Positions 46,201 to 54,470 of a stretch of DNA of 60,446 bases are shown here, one piece after another. Position 1 is the first letter of the stretch. The number at the start of each line of letters is the position of its first letter. This DNA comes from an uncultured Prevotellaceae bacterium (GTDB lineage Bacteria; Bacteroidota; Bacteroidia; Bacteroidales; Muribaculaceae). The position numbers and the translations under genes were made by a program. The stretch is from positions 1 to 60,446 of the forward strand of contig CAJLWM010000007.1 of the NCBI GenBank assembly GCA_905210415.1, given 5' to 3'. The notes below the pieces were generated by a model. That model was given only the letters and a program-made list of their open reading frames with translations. It ran no database searches and was not told where the DNA came from.

Positions 46201-46489
46201 CGGTAGCCCATGGGTTTACAAATACAAGAAGATTGGTAAGCTCGTAGGTATGCCTGTTCCTGGAACAATGACAAGCGTTAACTGGGAAACTCTTATCGAT
46301 AATTCTTTGGTATTCGGTATTCCTGTTATTGGCTATCAAAAGGCCGACGGTGGTTATCTTGAAAACGATCAATTGGAACCAGACATCAAGGTGGCTAACT
46401 CACCAGAAACAGTGGTCAAGGGTGAGGATACTCAGTTGAAGGTTGCTGTTGAGGAATTGCTCAAGGAAATCGACGCTAAAAAGAAGTAA
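43226..46489 (+). CDS. Tricorn-like exported protease (S41 family)
   Basis: A 1087-residue protein with a signal peptide (GLTVMMLAALSAGAST), an N-terminal PD40/TolB-type beta-propeller (repeats such as IWSPDGKQIVFSSDRHGNMD), a lysine/aspartate-rich linker near residues 567-600, a second propeller-like part, a PDZ domain (KVDEVVKGGPFDRATSKMKA) and a C-terminal S41 catalytic domain. The tricorn-type Ser-His motif is LNVSHTGG (His771), and the likely nucleophile is Ser989 in NYSNAHGS. It probably trims peptides in the periplasm. It starts 48 bases after the carbonic anhydrase gene and ends before a strong terminator. Confidence 0.88.
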   Translation: MKKKAIGLTVMMLAALSAGASTPLWLRTAKISPDGKEIAFSYKGDIWKVSSQGGTAVRLTTQPSYENNPIWSPDGKQIVFSSDRHGNMDVFVMPANGGTAKRLTTNSAGEIPTAFSNDGKWVYFGACIQDPAKSALFPSGALRELYKVPVNGGRTQQVLATPAENICFSADGKTMLYNDCKGFEDALRKHHTSSVTRDLWKYDVTTGKHTNLTNRGGEDRQPILASDGKTVYFLSERNGGSFNVYQMDINSPAQVKAVTNFATHPVRFLSMANDGTLCFAYDGEIYIKSQGAEPKKVKIDVLLDEEEEVSKIFASPKSGEVSPDGKQLAFISRGEVFVTSVDYNTTKQITQTAAEERGVTWKDNRTIAYASERGGNWQLYTATISRKEDQNFANATLIDEKVVLPSTEIERYAPQFSPDGKELAFIEDRCRLMVLNLESNKVRQITDGSKWYDNNEEFSYEWSPDGKWFCIQFVDKKHDPYYDAGIVSAQGGEIFNITGSGYFSMMPTWVMNGNAIMFVTDRYGMRSHASWGSQNDIMLAFMNKDAYDRFNLNKEDYELLKEVEKAQKGSKAKADKAKADKKGKKKGKADDSKKADEKKDLVIEFEGMCDRIVRLTPNSSDLSAAALTPDGETLYYTTSFEGKPDLWKYTTRSKETRLVSKGVGGGYLQMMDDGKSMFLIGGSTKKIDIPGEKQTPITASATMKVDHKAERAYMFEHVVKQEAKCFYNTNMHGVDWPMMAEAYRKFLPHINNNNDFAELLSEILGELNVSHTGGRYYGNASMNDERTMSLGLIYDWTYTDKGMKVDEVVKGGPFDRATSKMKAGCIIERINGEELNDSTDYAVIFNELGRKKTLVSIYNPADGTRWDEVVLPIASGAFNALLYKRWVDAREADVERLSGGRLGYVHIQSMNDASFRDVYSQVLGKFNDKEGIVIDTRFNGGGRLHEDLEVFFSGEKYLTQVARGREACDMPSRRWNKPSIMLQCEANYSNAHGSPWVYKYKKIGKLVGMPVPGTMTSVNWETLIDNSLVFGIPVIGYQKADGGYLENDQLEPDIKVANSPETVVKGEDTQLKVAVEELLKEIDAKKK

Positions 46490-46541
46490 TGACGTTGTGA
46501 ATCTGTCCTTGAATTTTTGAGCGACAGAGTTAGATAGAATG

Positions 46542-46585
46542 TTGGCTGCTGGCCTCTGATGAGGTTTAGCAGCCAATTTTTTTTG
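46542..46585 (+). terminator. Terminator after the tricorn-like gene
   Basis: TTGGCTGCT (from 46542) pairs with AGCAGCCAA (46568-46576), a GGCCTC/GAGGTT inner stem adds stability, and eight T residues follow. Confidence 0.85.
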
Positions 46586-46628
46586 CCAAAAAATTTGGTT
46601 TGCGTGCTAAAATGCGATGTTTCTGTAT

Positions 46629-46636
46629 TATATTTG
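46629..46636 (+). promoter_or_regulatory. -7 promoter box for the secreted hypothetical gene
   Basis: TATATTTG matches TAnnTTTG. It places the transcription start near 46643, so the long in-frame start at 46600 cannot be used and the ATG at 46723 is preferred. Confidence 0.5.
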
Positions 46637-46722
46637 TGAATTATAAACCTTATTTGGGCAAAATGCGGTGTTGTCTTCAGTGTCCAAAAAGAATGAATAG
46701 AAAAAATTTTAGCGTAAAAACT

Positions 46723-47451
46723 ATGAAAGTGAAACAGATATGTAAGGCGATAGTTTTATCGGCAATGCTTTTAGGGAGTGTGTCGGTGGTAACGGCACAA
46801 AATGTGGTAGAAAAAGTGAATACAACTTCTGCAGCCGACGTGTTGAAGCGTATGCCAACCAACGCTGCTTATGTATATGATGATTTCCAACCAGGTGTGG
46901 TTTACTTCAAGGACGGCTCTCGAGCAAGCGCCACCCTAAACTATTGTTTTTTGCTTGATGAGATGCATTTTAAAAATAAAAATGGTGAGGTAGAGGCGTT
47001 GGCTGGTCCAGAAAACGTTACCCTTGTGAAAATTGGAGATGATGCGTTTTTCTATGGCGGTAAAGCTTCGTTTGTGCAAATGGTGGTTTATGATGATGAT
47101 GTGCGTTTGTGCTATCGTCGCCACACTGTGCTTGAAAACTATGATGGTCATATTGGTGCCTATGGCACTGGCACCGAGACTGTTGCTGCATCGAGAGTGC
47201 AAAGCATTGCGTTTAACCCGAGCGTAGTTGACCTTAATAAGGTTCGCGACCTGAAGTTCACCGTTAAAGACGATTATGTGCTGTTGGTTAATGGCAAATT
47301 GTTGCCAATTCGCTCAGGAAAGGTTTTTGAAAAGGCTTTTCCTAAACTGAAGAAGGAGATTAAGCAATATTTGGCTGATAATAACTTTAATAGCAAAGAT
47401 CCTGACGATGTGGTAGCGCTTATGGAATACTGCATCAAGCATAAGAAATAA
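46723..47451 (+). CDS. Secreted hypothetical protein
   Basis: A 242-residue protein with a signal peptide (AIVLSAMLLGSVSVVTAQ). The body follows a pattern seen in Bacteroidales hypotheticals: DFQPGVVYFKDGSRASATLN, DEMHFKNKNGEVEAL and NVTLVKIGDDAFFYGG. The C-terminal third is charged and helical. No functional domain is recognised. It is separated from the tricorn-like gene by a terminator and has its own promoter, and it converges with uvrA. Confidence 0.7.
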   Translation: MKVKQICKAIVLSAMLLGSVSVVTAQNVVEKVNTTSAADVLKRMPTNAAYVYDDFQPGVVYFKDGSRASATLNYCFLLDEMHFKNKNGEVEALAGPENVTLVKIGDDAFFYGGKASFVQMVVYDDDVRLCYRRHTVLENYDGHIGAYGTGTETVAASRVQSIAFNPSVVDLNKVRDLKFTVKDDYVLLVNGKLLPIRSGKVFEKAFPKLKKEIKQYLADNNFNSKDPDDVVALMEYCIKHKK

Positions 47452-47496
47452 TCAGATTTCCGAATTAGGTTTAAATTTTCGGAGAGGAGATAATAT

Positions 47497-47555
47497 AGAA
47501 GCAACATCTGCGAAGTTGGCTTAGAGATTGCACCACACGTAGATGTTGCTTTTTT
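47497..47555. terminator. Convergent terminator between the secreted hypothetical and uvrA
   Basis: AGAAGCAACATCT (47497-47509) pairs with AGATGTTGCT (47541-47550), followed by a T-run on the plus strand. The long loop contains further weak pairing. Confidence 0.7.
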
Positions 47556-47581
47556 CGTTGGTTATTCCGAATAATCTGAAA

Positions 47582-50392
47582 TTACTTGTTAGGATGTAGC
47601 TTCTCGGCGAGGAAATGCCCAGTGTAGCTTTCGGGGCATTGTGCTATTTCTTCTGGCGTGCCTGTTGCCACCACATTGCCTCCCTTGTCGCCGCCCTCAG
47701 GGCCCATGTCGATTACATAATCGGCGCATTTTATCACATCGATGTTGTGCTCAATGATGATGATAGAGTGCCCGTGGGCAATCAGTTGGTTGAACGACTT
47801 CATGAGGGTGCTGATGTCGTGGAAGTGCAGACCCGTGGTAGGTTCGTCAAAAATGAAGAGAGTAGGCGTTTTACGGTCGTCGCAGAGGTAGTAAGCCAAC
47901 TTTACGCGTTGGTTTTCACCGCCCGATAGCGATGATGATGATTGCCCCAGTTTGATGTAACCAAGGCCCACGTCTTGCAGAGGCTTCAGTCGCTTCACTA
48001 TGCGTCGCTCGGTAGTGCCTGGTTTTTCGTTGAAAAACTCAATGGCTTGGTTCACAGTCATGTTTAGCACATCATAGATGTTCTTGCCACGATATTCCAC
48101 TTCAAGAGCGCTTTGGCTATATCGTTTGCCGTGGCACGATTCGCATTCGAGCGTGATGTCGGCCATAAATTGCATCTCTATGGTGATAGTTCCTTCGCCC
48201 TTGCAATCTTCGCATCGTCCACCGGGAGCGTTAAACGAGAAGAAGCCGGCGTTATATCCCATTTGCTTTGATAGCTGTTGCTCGGCAAAGAGGTGTCGGA
48301 TTTCGTCGAATGCTTTGAGGTAGGTGGCAGGGTTGCTGCGCGACGATTTGCCAATAGGGTTTTGGTCAACGTAGTCGATTCCGCCCACTTGGCTGAGGTC
48401 GCCCTCAATAGAGAGGTAAGCGCCCGGAGCATCCACGTTGATGTCGAGACGACGCGCCAATGCGCGATATAGAATCTGATTTACGAGCGTAGATTTGCCA
48501 CTACCGCTTACGCCAGTCACCACAGTGATTACGCCGAGAGGAAATTTCACGTCGATGCCTTTGAGGTTGTTTTCAGCAGCGCCCTTCACCTCAATGAAGT
48601 TGTTCCAATTGCGTCGCATCTTGGGCACTTCAATGCTTAGTTCGCCCGTAAGATACTTCAGCGTGTAGCTTCGGTTGGCCTTGGCATCAGGCTTAAGAGG
48701 ACCTGCGTACACAATTTCTCCGCCCAAGCGTCCGGCATCAGGGCCGATATCGATGAGATAGTCGGCAGCGCGTATTATGTCTTCGTCGTGTTCTACCACC
48801 ACCACGGTATTGCCTATGTCGCGAAGCATTTTCAGCACGTTGATGAGTCGTGAAGTGTCGCGAGAGTGTAAGCCTATGCTTGGTTCGTCGAGGATGTAGA
48901 TTGAGCCCACAAGCGAACTGCCGAGCGATGTGGTGAGGCTAATGCGTTGGCTTTCACCGCCAGATAGCGTAGATGAGATGCGGTCGAGCGTGAGATAGCC
49001 CAAGCCCACCTCGTTGAGAAAGCGCAGACGGCTGGTGATTTCCGCCTGTAGGCGTTTGGCGATTAGAGCGTCGGCCTCGTCGAGGTGTAAATCGTTGAAC
49101 CAATCGAGGAGTTTTGAGATAGGCATCTTCACCATATCGCTTATGGTCATACCATTGATTTTGATGTATTGCGCATCTTTTTTCAGGCGCGATCCGTTGC
49201 ACTCAGGGCATACGGTCTTGCCTCGATAGCGGGCAAGCATCACGCGATATTGTATTGAGTATGACTTCGATTGCACAAAATTGAAGAATGCGTCGATGCC
49301 TTTTGTGTAGCTGTCGCCACGCCACAAGAGACGGCGTTGCTCGTCGGTGAGTTGGTTGTAAGGCGTGTGAATAGGAAAACCTGCAGGTACGGCTTGGCGA
49401 ATAAATTGGTCTTTCCATTCACCCATAATTTTTCCGCGCCAGCATGCCACAGCGTCATCGTAGATTGAAAGGGCTTTATTAGGCACCACAAGGTTCTCGT
49501 CGATGCCTGTGACTTTGCCAAAACCCTCGCACACAGGGCATGCGCCAACTGGGTTATTGAAGTTGAACATCAAGTCGGTTGGCTCTTGAAAAGTGATGCC
49601 GTCAGCCTCGAAACGCTTTGAGAATTGCAGAGTCTGAATGGTGCCGTTGGCTTGCCATATCATTATCACGCATTCGTCGCGGCCCTCAAAAAATGCTGTC
49701 GAAAGCGAGTCGAGCATGCGCATATCGTCCTCCTTGGTGCGAGTCACGGCAAGGCGGTCGATAAGCAACCTATATTGATGGTAGTCGAGTGAGTCTGCTT
49801 CAGGAATTAGGTCGGTGATTGACACGAATTTGCCTTCGTGTTCAAGTCGCGAGTAACCGCCTTTCACCAAGATGGATAGTTGTGTGGCGAAGTCGCGGTC
49901 GGCAGGCAATTGCAAGTTGGCAAGAATGGCTATGCGCGTGCCTATAGGATAACTGTTGATGGCGTTGATCACGTCGTTCGACGTGTGTTTCTTCACCAGT
50001 TGTCCAGAGATAGGAGAGTAGGTCTTGCCAATGCGGGCAAACAGCATTCGCAGATAGTCGTATATCTCAGTAGATGTGCCCACGGTGCTTCGCGAATTGC
50101 GAGTGGTGACCTTTTGCTCGATGGCGATGGCAGGAGGCAAACCTTTGATGAAGTCGCAATCTGGTTTTGCCATTTTACCAAGGAACTGACGGGCATACGA
50201 TGAGAGACTTTCCACATATCGGCGTTGCCCTTCGGCATACAGCGTGTCGAAGGCGAGCGACGATTTGCCGCTTCCCGATAGTCCTGTTACTACCACAAGT
50301 TTGCCTCGAGGTATCTCTACATCGATGTTCTTTAAGTTGTTAACCCTTGCACCTTTTATGATAATTTTCTTTGAATCCATCGCAATTGCCAT
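47582..50392 (-). CDS. uvrA: Excinuclease ABC subunit UvrA
   Basis: UvrA is the damage-recognition ATPase of nucleotide excision repair. The 936-residue protein has two ABC ATPase halves, with Walker A motifs [18 protein letters not shown] and [18 protein letters not shown], and signatures [11 protein letters not shown] and [12 protein letters not shown]. Zinc-finger cysteines are seen in [25 protein letters not shown] and CESCHGKRY. Its length is normal. The ATG at 50392 or the one at 50380 ([16 protein letters not shown]) could be used. Confidence 0.97.
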   Translation of the reverse strand: MAIAMDSKKIIIKGARVNNLKNIDVEIPRGKLVVVTGLSGSGKSSLAFDTLYAEGQRRYVESLSSYARQFLGKMAKPDCDFIKGLPPAIAIEQKVTTRNSRSTVGTSTEIYDYLRMLFARIGKTYSPISGQLVKKHTSNDVINAINSYPIGTRIAILANLQLPADRDFATQLSILVKGGYSRLEHEGKFVSITDLIPEADSLDYHQYRLLIDRLAVTRTKEDDMRMLDSLSTAFFEGRDECVIMIWQANGTIQTLQFSKRFEADGITFQEPTDLMFNFNNPVGACPVCEGFGKVTGIDENLVVPNKALSIYDDAVACWRGKIMGEWKDQFIRQAVPAGFPIHTPYNQLTDEQRRLLWRGDSYTKGIDAFFNFVQSKSYSIQYRVMLARYRGKTVCPECNGSRLKKDAQYIKINGMTISDMVKMPISKLLDWFNDLHLDEADALIAKRLQAEITSRLRFLNEVGLGYLTLDRISSTLSGGESQRISLTTSLGSSLVGSIYILDEPSIGLHSRDTSRLINVLKMLRDIGNTVVVVEHDEDIIRAADYLIDIGPDAGRLGGEIVYAGPLKPDAKANRSYTLKYLTGELSIEVPKMRRNWNNFIEVKGAAENNLKGIDVKFPLGVITVVTGVSGSGKSTLVNQILYRALARRLDINVDAPGAYLSIEGDLSQVGGIDYVDQNPIGKSSRSNPATYLKAFDEIRHLFAEQQLSKQMGYNAGFFSFNAPGGRCEDCKGEGTITIEMQFMADITLECESCHGKRYSQSALEVEYRGKNIYDVLNMTVNQAIEFFNEKPGTTERRIVKRLKPLQDVGLGYIKLGQSSSSLSGGENQRVKLAYYLCDDRKTPTLFIFDEPTTGLHFHDISTLMKSFNQLIAHGHSIIIIEHNIDVIKCADYVIDMGPEGGDKGGNVVATGTPEEIAQCPESYTGHFLAEKLHPNK

Positions 50393-50500
50393 TTCGAAAT
50401 AATCCTACAAAAATAATCATTTTAGTCCGAACAATCGACATACACTAAGCCCAAATAGGTAAATCTCGCATTATGAGGCTGAAAAATGGGCGTAAAAGGG

Positions 50501-50524
50501 TTTGCCTTATGCTGGTAAGGCAAA
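50501..50524 (-). terminator. Hairpin downstream of the 35-codon ORF
   Basis: TTTGCCTTA and TAAGGCAAA (50501-50524) pair around a 6-base loop, about 30 bases after the small ORF on the minus strand. The following T-run on that strand is short. Confidence 0.45.
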
Positions 50525-50551
50525 ATGCAAGCTACTTATGCCTGTGTAGTA

Positions 50552-50659
50552 TTAAAAGTAGTAATTATAATGATTGAATATTTCTATCACTTCGTCCTCG
50601 TCTTCTGCATCATATATGTTATCGAATAGTGTCATTAATTTTTCAAATTCTTGTTTCAT
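50552..50659 (-). CDS. Small acidic hypothetical protein, 35 residues
   Basis: A short ORF whose ATG overlaps the stop of the lipoprotein gene (TGATG at 50661-50657), a classic coupled junction. The product MKQEFEKLMTLFDNIY then carries a strongly acidic stretch (DAEDEDEVIEIF) and ends NHYNYYF. No homolog is recognised. It would form a short amphipathic helix. The coupling is the main reason to believe it is translated. Confidence 0.45.
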   Translation of the reverse strand: MKQEFEKLMTLFDNIYDAEDEDEVIEIFNHYNYYF

Positions 50660-51222
50660 CATGCCATCTCCGCATCGTGTGAAATCTTTATCGCAGAAAA
50701 AATGAGTTCGTACGTTTCGTTAGCTGTGTTTGCTTTATTCATTGCTGAGAATTTATGACAGGCAACCCAGCAAGAGTGTTCGTCGCCGTACATATTGGCA
50801 ACGGATTCCTTTAGATTTTTTATAGATGCGGTGATCTGCGACGAGTTTTTCTTAAGAAATTTAGCGTATTTATCGTATTTTTCCTTCGCATCGTTGTAAT
50901 TTTTGCGTTCAAATTCGGAGGAATACTTTGTGGGAGTATTTGTGTCCATAGATAACATCGCAGATTCGACTTCGATGTTATATTCTACTTGCAATTGAAG
51001 TAGCTTGGCTAATTCTTGAACAGTCTTTGCAGCGTCCATCAGGTTTTGCACATCGAAAAATGCGCTATCAACAACTGTAGAAATGGGCTTGTAGCTTTCG
51101 GGGTGTGGCAAGGTTTGTTGAAGGTTTTCTTTGATTAGTGCCTCAGCCTTTTCTTCATTTGATTTTGCACAAGATGATAAAATCAGCAATAATGCTGCAA
51201 GAGTCCAAACTATTTTTCTCAT
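50659..51222 (-). CDS. Hypothetical lipoprotein
   Basis: A 187-residue lipoprotein (lipobox ILSSC, Cys18) with mostly helical, charged sequence and a central coiled-coil-like stretch (RKNYNDAKEKYDKYAKFLKK). The opening NEEKAEALIKENLQQTLPHP and ESYKPISTVVDSAF resemble a group of Bacteroidales lipoproteins of unknown role. Its stop overlaps the start of a 35-codon ORF. The function is unknown. Confidence 0.65.
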   Translation of the reverse strand: MRKIVWTLAALLLILSSCAKSNEEKAEALIKENLQQTLPHPESYKPISTVVDSAFFDVQNLMDAAKTVQELAKLLQLQVEYNIEVESAMLSMDTNTPTKYSSEFERKNYNDAKEKYDKYAKFLKKNSSQITASIKNLKESVANMYGDEHSCWVACHKFSAMNKANTANETYELIFSAIKISHDAEMA

Positions 51223-51316
51223 AGGTATAAATTGTTAGTTAATAATTAATTACAAAGATAGTAAAAATTTTGGCTAAACAACTATTTTCTTGATAGATTC
51301 AACATTTCTGCTGTGG

Positions 51317-51724
51317 CTAATGTGAGAGAAAGGCGTGCATGCGGCGGCTGAGCAGCGCCAGAGGGCGGGGCTGATATTCGATGTGAAACGAGCGGTCGAA
51401 CTGTTGGTGAGCGTGAGAACCGGCGCCAAGCAGTTTGAGTCGGTTGCCCTTGTGGCGTGCGATGTAGGCGTTAAGGTCGTCGCCCGCGAGAAACTGCGCA
51501 TCGAGCACTATCTTCACGGCACGATTGGCGCGGTGGCAATAGTCGAGAGCGAGATACATTTCGCGCTTGGGAATCAGGCGGTCGTAGAAATTGAGTTCGC
51601 ACGCCTCGATGATTTCGCTCACGTATTGCCGTTCGCAGTCGTTGAAAAAATCGTTGTCGTAGTATTTTCGATGATACTCGTTGTAGATGTTTGCGCCATT
51701 TTGTAGTTTTTCGTCTGTGTTCAT
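51317..51724 (-). CDS. Hypothetical protein
   Basis: A 135-residue soluble protein from the ATG at 51724 (MNTDEKLQNGANIYNEYH). A longer frame to 51775 would add residues that read like non-coding sequence. It is rich in Tyr, Asp, Arg and His (YHRKYYDNDFFNDCERQYV, then LDYCHRANRAVKIVLDAQFL), with no signal peptide, membrane helix or known domain. The higher GC of its 3' half sets it apart from the neighbouring lipoprotein gene. Confidence 0.6.
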   Translation of the reverse strand: MNTDEKLQNGANIYNEYHRKYYDNDFFNDCERQYVSEIIEACELNFYDRLIPKREMYLALDYCHRANRAVKIVLDAQFLAGDDLNAYIARHKGNRLKLLGAGSHAHQQFDRSFHIEYQPRPLALLSRRMHAFLSH

Positions 51725-51810
51725 ACTATTTCTTTTTTGATTACCTTTTGGCAAAGGTATCAGGTGCGTGGGCAAAATCCGTGCCCACGCGTAGAAATTA
51801 TCGCACAGAA

Positions 51811-51855
51811 GAAAAAATCTGCGGAACCGGCTTTGTTTTATACCGATTCCGCAGA
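51811..51855 (-). terminator. Terminator of the secreted 136-residue protein gene
   Basis: On the minus strand TCTGCGGAATCGG pairs with CCGGTTCCGCAGA (arms 51843-51855 and 51818-51830, one mismatch), followed by TTTTTTC. Confidence 0.75.
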
Positions 51856-51900
51856 ATTGTTGGTGAGTGTCTGCGATTTTTCGATTTATCGATGCTGATG

Positions 51901-52311
51901 CTACTTTCTTTTCAGCAAGACGAATTTGTCCTTACTGTGAGTAAATCCTGTGCTTTTCAAATACCAGATAGTGCCACCATTGAGGTTTATAAGATAAACA
52001 GAGGTGGAGGACATTACCAGCTGATAATTTATCTTACCAGCCTCAGCGACATCTTCAGGGGTCTCTTGGCGGCTGATATTGATATATTTGCCGAAACTCA
52101 AATATTTAACCTCGCCCGTCTCTTTGTTAAGGGAAAAAATGAGATCGTTATTGTCGGCACAAGCAACGATTTCGTACATGCTTCCGGTGAGGCTTGATTT
52201 CACTGCCGAAGCTGCAGATTCGCTTGTGGAGGGCGTGGAGTCGGGTGTTGTTTGTGCAAATGATGATAGCGTACAGAGTAGGCCAATAATTAAAGATGTT
52301 GCAATTTTCAT
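51901..52311 (-). CDS. Secreted hypothetical protein
   Basis: A 136-residue protein with a signal peptide (ATSLIIGLLCTLSSFAQ), a Ser/Thr/Pro-rich linker (TTPDSTPSTSESAAS) and a small beta-rich domain (YEIVACADNNDLIFSLNK, VYLINLNGGTIWYLKSTG). The domain looks like a single-strand-repeat sensor or inhibitor fold, but no family is recognised. It is flanked by its own terminator and likely forms a single-gene transcript. Confidence 0.6.
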   Translation of the reverse strand: MKIATSLIIGLLCTLSSFAQTTPDSTPSTSESAASAVKSSLTGSMYEIVACADNNDLIFSLNKETGEVKYLSFGKYINISRQETPEDVAEAGKINYQLVMSSTSVYLINLNGGTIWYLKSTGFTHSKDKFVLLKRK

Positions 52312-52433
52312 AATCGATAGTTATTAAAAAAAAGAACGTGATGGAGGTTCGATATTATAATGTGATGTAAATTTACACAATATTTCGTAACTTCGAAATA
52401 TTGAGATAGATTTTTGTGTGTGATTGTTTGTTA

Positions 52434-52464
52434 TTGCACATCCCAAACATTTCAATTAACTTTG
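52434..52464 (+). promoter_or_regulatory. Promoter of the DUF5606 gene
   Basis: A -33 TTG (52434-52436) and a -7 TAACTTTG (52457-52464) are 20 bases apart, a good consensus match. The ATG follows at 52508. Confidence 0.65.
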
Positions 52465-52507
52465 CAATCTACATTTCAATTAAATAAACAATAGATAAAA
52501 TAAAATT

Positions 52508-52927
52508 ATGCTTAAGAAAATTCTTTCAATATCTGGTAAGCCAGGTCTTTATGAATTGGTATCGTATGGCAAGAACATGATAATTGTGCAAAACCTTAGT
52601 GATAAGAAGCGCGTGCCAGCTTACACTCGCGACAAGATTGTTTCGCTTGGTGATATCGCTATCTACACTTATGGCGAGGAAGTGCCATTGGCTAAGGTGT
52701 TCACCACAATATATGAGAAAAACGAAGGTAAGGCATTGGATGCTAAGCAATATACTACTCCAGAGGCCCTTCACGCATTCCTTGAAGGTGTTTTGCCAGA
52801 CTATGACAAGGAACGTGTGTATAACAACGACATAAAGAAAATCATTTCTTGGTATAATCTGCTTTTGGCTGCTGGCTTCACTTCGTTTGAAGAGGCTGAA
52901 CAAACTGAGCAAGAAACAGCTGAATAA
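52508..52927 (+). CDS. DUF5606 domain protein
   Basis: A 139-residue cytoplasmic protein matching the DUF5606 family: LKKILSISGKPGLYELVSYG at the start, then YTRDKIVSLGDIAIYTYGEE and an acidic C-terminus (FEEAEQTEQETAE). The family is widespread in Bacteroidota and lacks a proven function; its compact N-terminal beta barrel suggests nucleic-acid or ribosome binding, but that is inference. It has its own promoter and a terminator at 52975. Confidence 0.85.
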   Translation: MLKKILSISGKPGLYELVSYGKNMIIVQNLSDKKRVPAYTRDKIVSLGDIAIYTYGEEVPLAKVFTTIYEKNEGKALDAKQYTTPEALHAFLEGVLPDYDKERVYNNDIKKIISWYNLLLAAGFTSFEEAEQTEQETAE

Positions 52928-52974
52928 AATCGTGCGCAATGCGTGCCTGGCAAAGGCGATTGCGTGAAAGATAT

Positions 52975-53033
52975 AGCCGGAGTCCAAAATGTGAAACGCT
53001 TTATGCTATTACACAAGGAACTTCGGCTTTTTT
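52975..53033 (+). terminator. Terminator after the DUF5606 gene
   Basis: AGCCGGAGTCC (52975-52985) pairs with GGAACTTCGGCT (53017-53028) with one bulge, and a T-run follows. Confidence 0.7.
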
Positions 53034-53081
53034 ATTAACCATAAATCGTGAGAAGGATTAAACCAAAAAAACTAAACCGAA

Positions 53082-53630
53082 ATGCATAAACGTATCGAAA
53101 AAATAATGTTTGCCATTGCTGTGGCGTGTATGGGGGTGCTATTCACTTCGTGCCACACGTCGCGTAGGGTCACCACTGATGATATTTACGACAATTCCAC
53201 GTCGGTGCCTTCTACGGGTGATGGAGGGCAGACTGAAGTGGAGGCGAAGGCTGGCGATAATAAAAAACTATATGCCGAGGTGGATAAGTGGCTTGGCGTG
53301 CCTTATCGCTACGGTGGCACTTCGCGTAGCGGTGTGGATTGCTCGGGACTCGTGAGCCAGTTGTATAAGGAGGTGTATGGTGTGTCGCTGCAGCGCAATT
53401 CCGCGAGGATCCTCCAGATCAACTGCAAGGAAATCAAGAAAAGCGACCTTCGTGAGGGCGATTTGGTGTTTTTCTCGTCGCGAAAGAGCCGATCGAGAAT
53501 CAACCATGTGGGTCTGTATCTCAAAGACGGTAAGTTTGTGCATGCCGCATCGCGAGGTGTGGTGATAGATTTGCTCGATAGCCCGTATTATAAGACTCAT
53601 TATGTGGCGTCGGGTAGGGTAAAGCGGTGA
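53082..53630 (+). CDS. NlpC/P60 family lipoprotein (peptidoglycan endopeptidase)
   Basis: A 182-residue lipoprotein (lipobox VLFTSC, Cys24) with a C-terminal NlpC/P60 domain. The catalytic Cys-His pair is visible in GVDCSGLVSQLYKEVYG and INHVGLYLKDGKFVHAAS, in the order expected of a DL-endopeptidase that cuts peptidoglycan stem peptides. An acidic linker separates the lipid anchor from the domain. Location is probably the outer membrane, facing the periplasm. Confidence 0.9.
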   Translation: MHKRIEKIMFAIAVACMGVLFTSCHTSRRVTTDDIYDNSTSVPSTGDGGQTEVEAKAGDNKKLYAEVDKWLGVPYRYGGTSRSGVDCSGLVSQLYKEVYGVSLQRNSARILQINCKEIKKSDLREGDLVFFSSRKSRSRINHVGLYLKDGKFVHAASRGVVIDLLDSPYYKTHYVASGRVKR

Positions 53631-53680
53631 AATTAGTGGAATTTCCGATAATACCGTTTGCAAAATACATAGTTATGCGT

Positions 53681-53688
53681 TATTTTTG
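53681..53688 (+). promoter_or_regulatory. -7 promoter box for aroE-comEC
   Basis: TATTTTTG matches TAnnTTTG and ends at the alternative GTG start (53688), so translation must start at the later ATG (53712). Confidence 0.5.
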
Positions 53689-53711
53689 TGAAAAACTTAA
53701 AAATCGATCTT

Positions 53712-54470
53712 ATGTCAACAACACAGCCAGAAAAGGTGTATGGTTTAATAGGCTATCCATTAGTGCACTCATTTTCTAAAAACTACTTCAACCAGAAATT
53801 CCAATCGGAGAATATCAATGCTGAGTATGTCAACTTTGAAATTCCCGATGTGGGCGACTTGATGGAGATAGTGGCAGAAAACGAGAACTTGTGTGGCTTG
53901 AATGTCACTATACCATATAAGGAACAAGTTATTCCGTTCCTCGATGAAATCGACGACGAGGCGCGCGAAGTGGGGGCTGTGAATGTGATAAAATTCATAC
54001 GAAGCAAGGGTGAATTGAAGTTGAAAGGCTTTAATTCAGATATTATCGGATTTAATGATTCGATAAGGTCGATGTTGAAGCCATATCACACCGCGGCGTT
54101 GGTGCTTGGCACCGGTGGCGCAGCAAAGGCTGTCAGTTATTCGCTGCGTAAGCTTGGACTTGAAGTGCAGATGGTGTCGCGACGCAAGAGCGCCGAAACG
54201 CTGGTGTATGAAGAGTTGACGAAAAACGATATGAAGATGCATAAGGTGATAGTGAACACTACACCGTTGGGAATGTATCCAGATGTGGATTCGTGCCCAG
54301 ATATACCTTATAAATACCTTACACCGCAACATCTGTGCTATGATCTTCTATATAATCCCGATGAAACCAAATTTATGCGCATGGCGCGCGAAGCGGGTGC
54401 TGAAGTGAAAAACGGGCTCGAAATGCTTTTGCTGCAAGCATTTGCTTCTTACGCTATATGGACTAAGTGA
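53712..54470 (+). CDS. aroE: Shikimate dehydrogenase
   Basis: AroE reduces 3-dehydroshikimate to shikimate in aromatic amino acid synthesis. The 252-residue protein has the substrate motif YPLVHSFSKNYFNQKF, the catalytic lysine in NVTIPYKEQVIPFLDEID, NSDIIGF and the cofactor-binding LVLGTGGAAKAVSYSLRKLG. The ATG at 53712 is preferred because the promoter's -7 box overlaps the upstream GTG. Its stop overlaps the comEC start (TGATG), so the two are translationally coupled. Confidence 0.95.
   Translation: MSTTQPEKVYGLIGYPLVHSFSKNYFNQKFQSENINAEYVNFEIPDVGDLMEIVAENENLCGLNVTIPYKEQVIPFLDEIDDEAREVGAVNVIKFIRSKGELKLKGFNSDIIGFNDSIRSMLKPYHTAALVLGTGGAAKAVSYSLRKLGLEVQMVSRRKSAETLVYEELTKNDMKMHKVIVNTTPLGMYPDVDSCPDIPYKYLTPQHLCYDLLYNPDETKFMRMAREAGAEVKNGLEMLLLQAFASYAIWTK

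Noticed and set aside
47454..47581. Short inverted repeat (TCAGAT/ATCTGA) as insertion-sequence ends
   Set aside because: The match is six to eight bases and is better explained by chance around the convergent terminator.
50440..50470. CCCAAATAGG as a further copy of the inverted repeat end
   Set aside because: Only about ten bases resemble the element end, and the GGTC part and the interior are missing.
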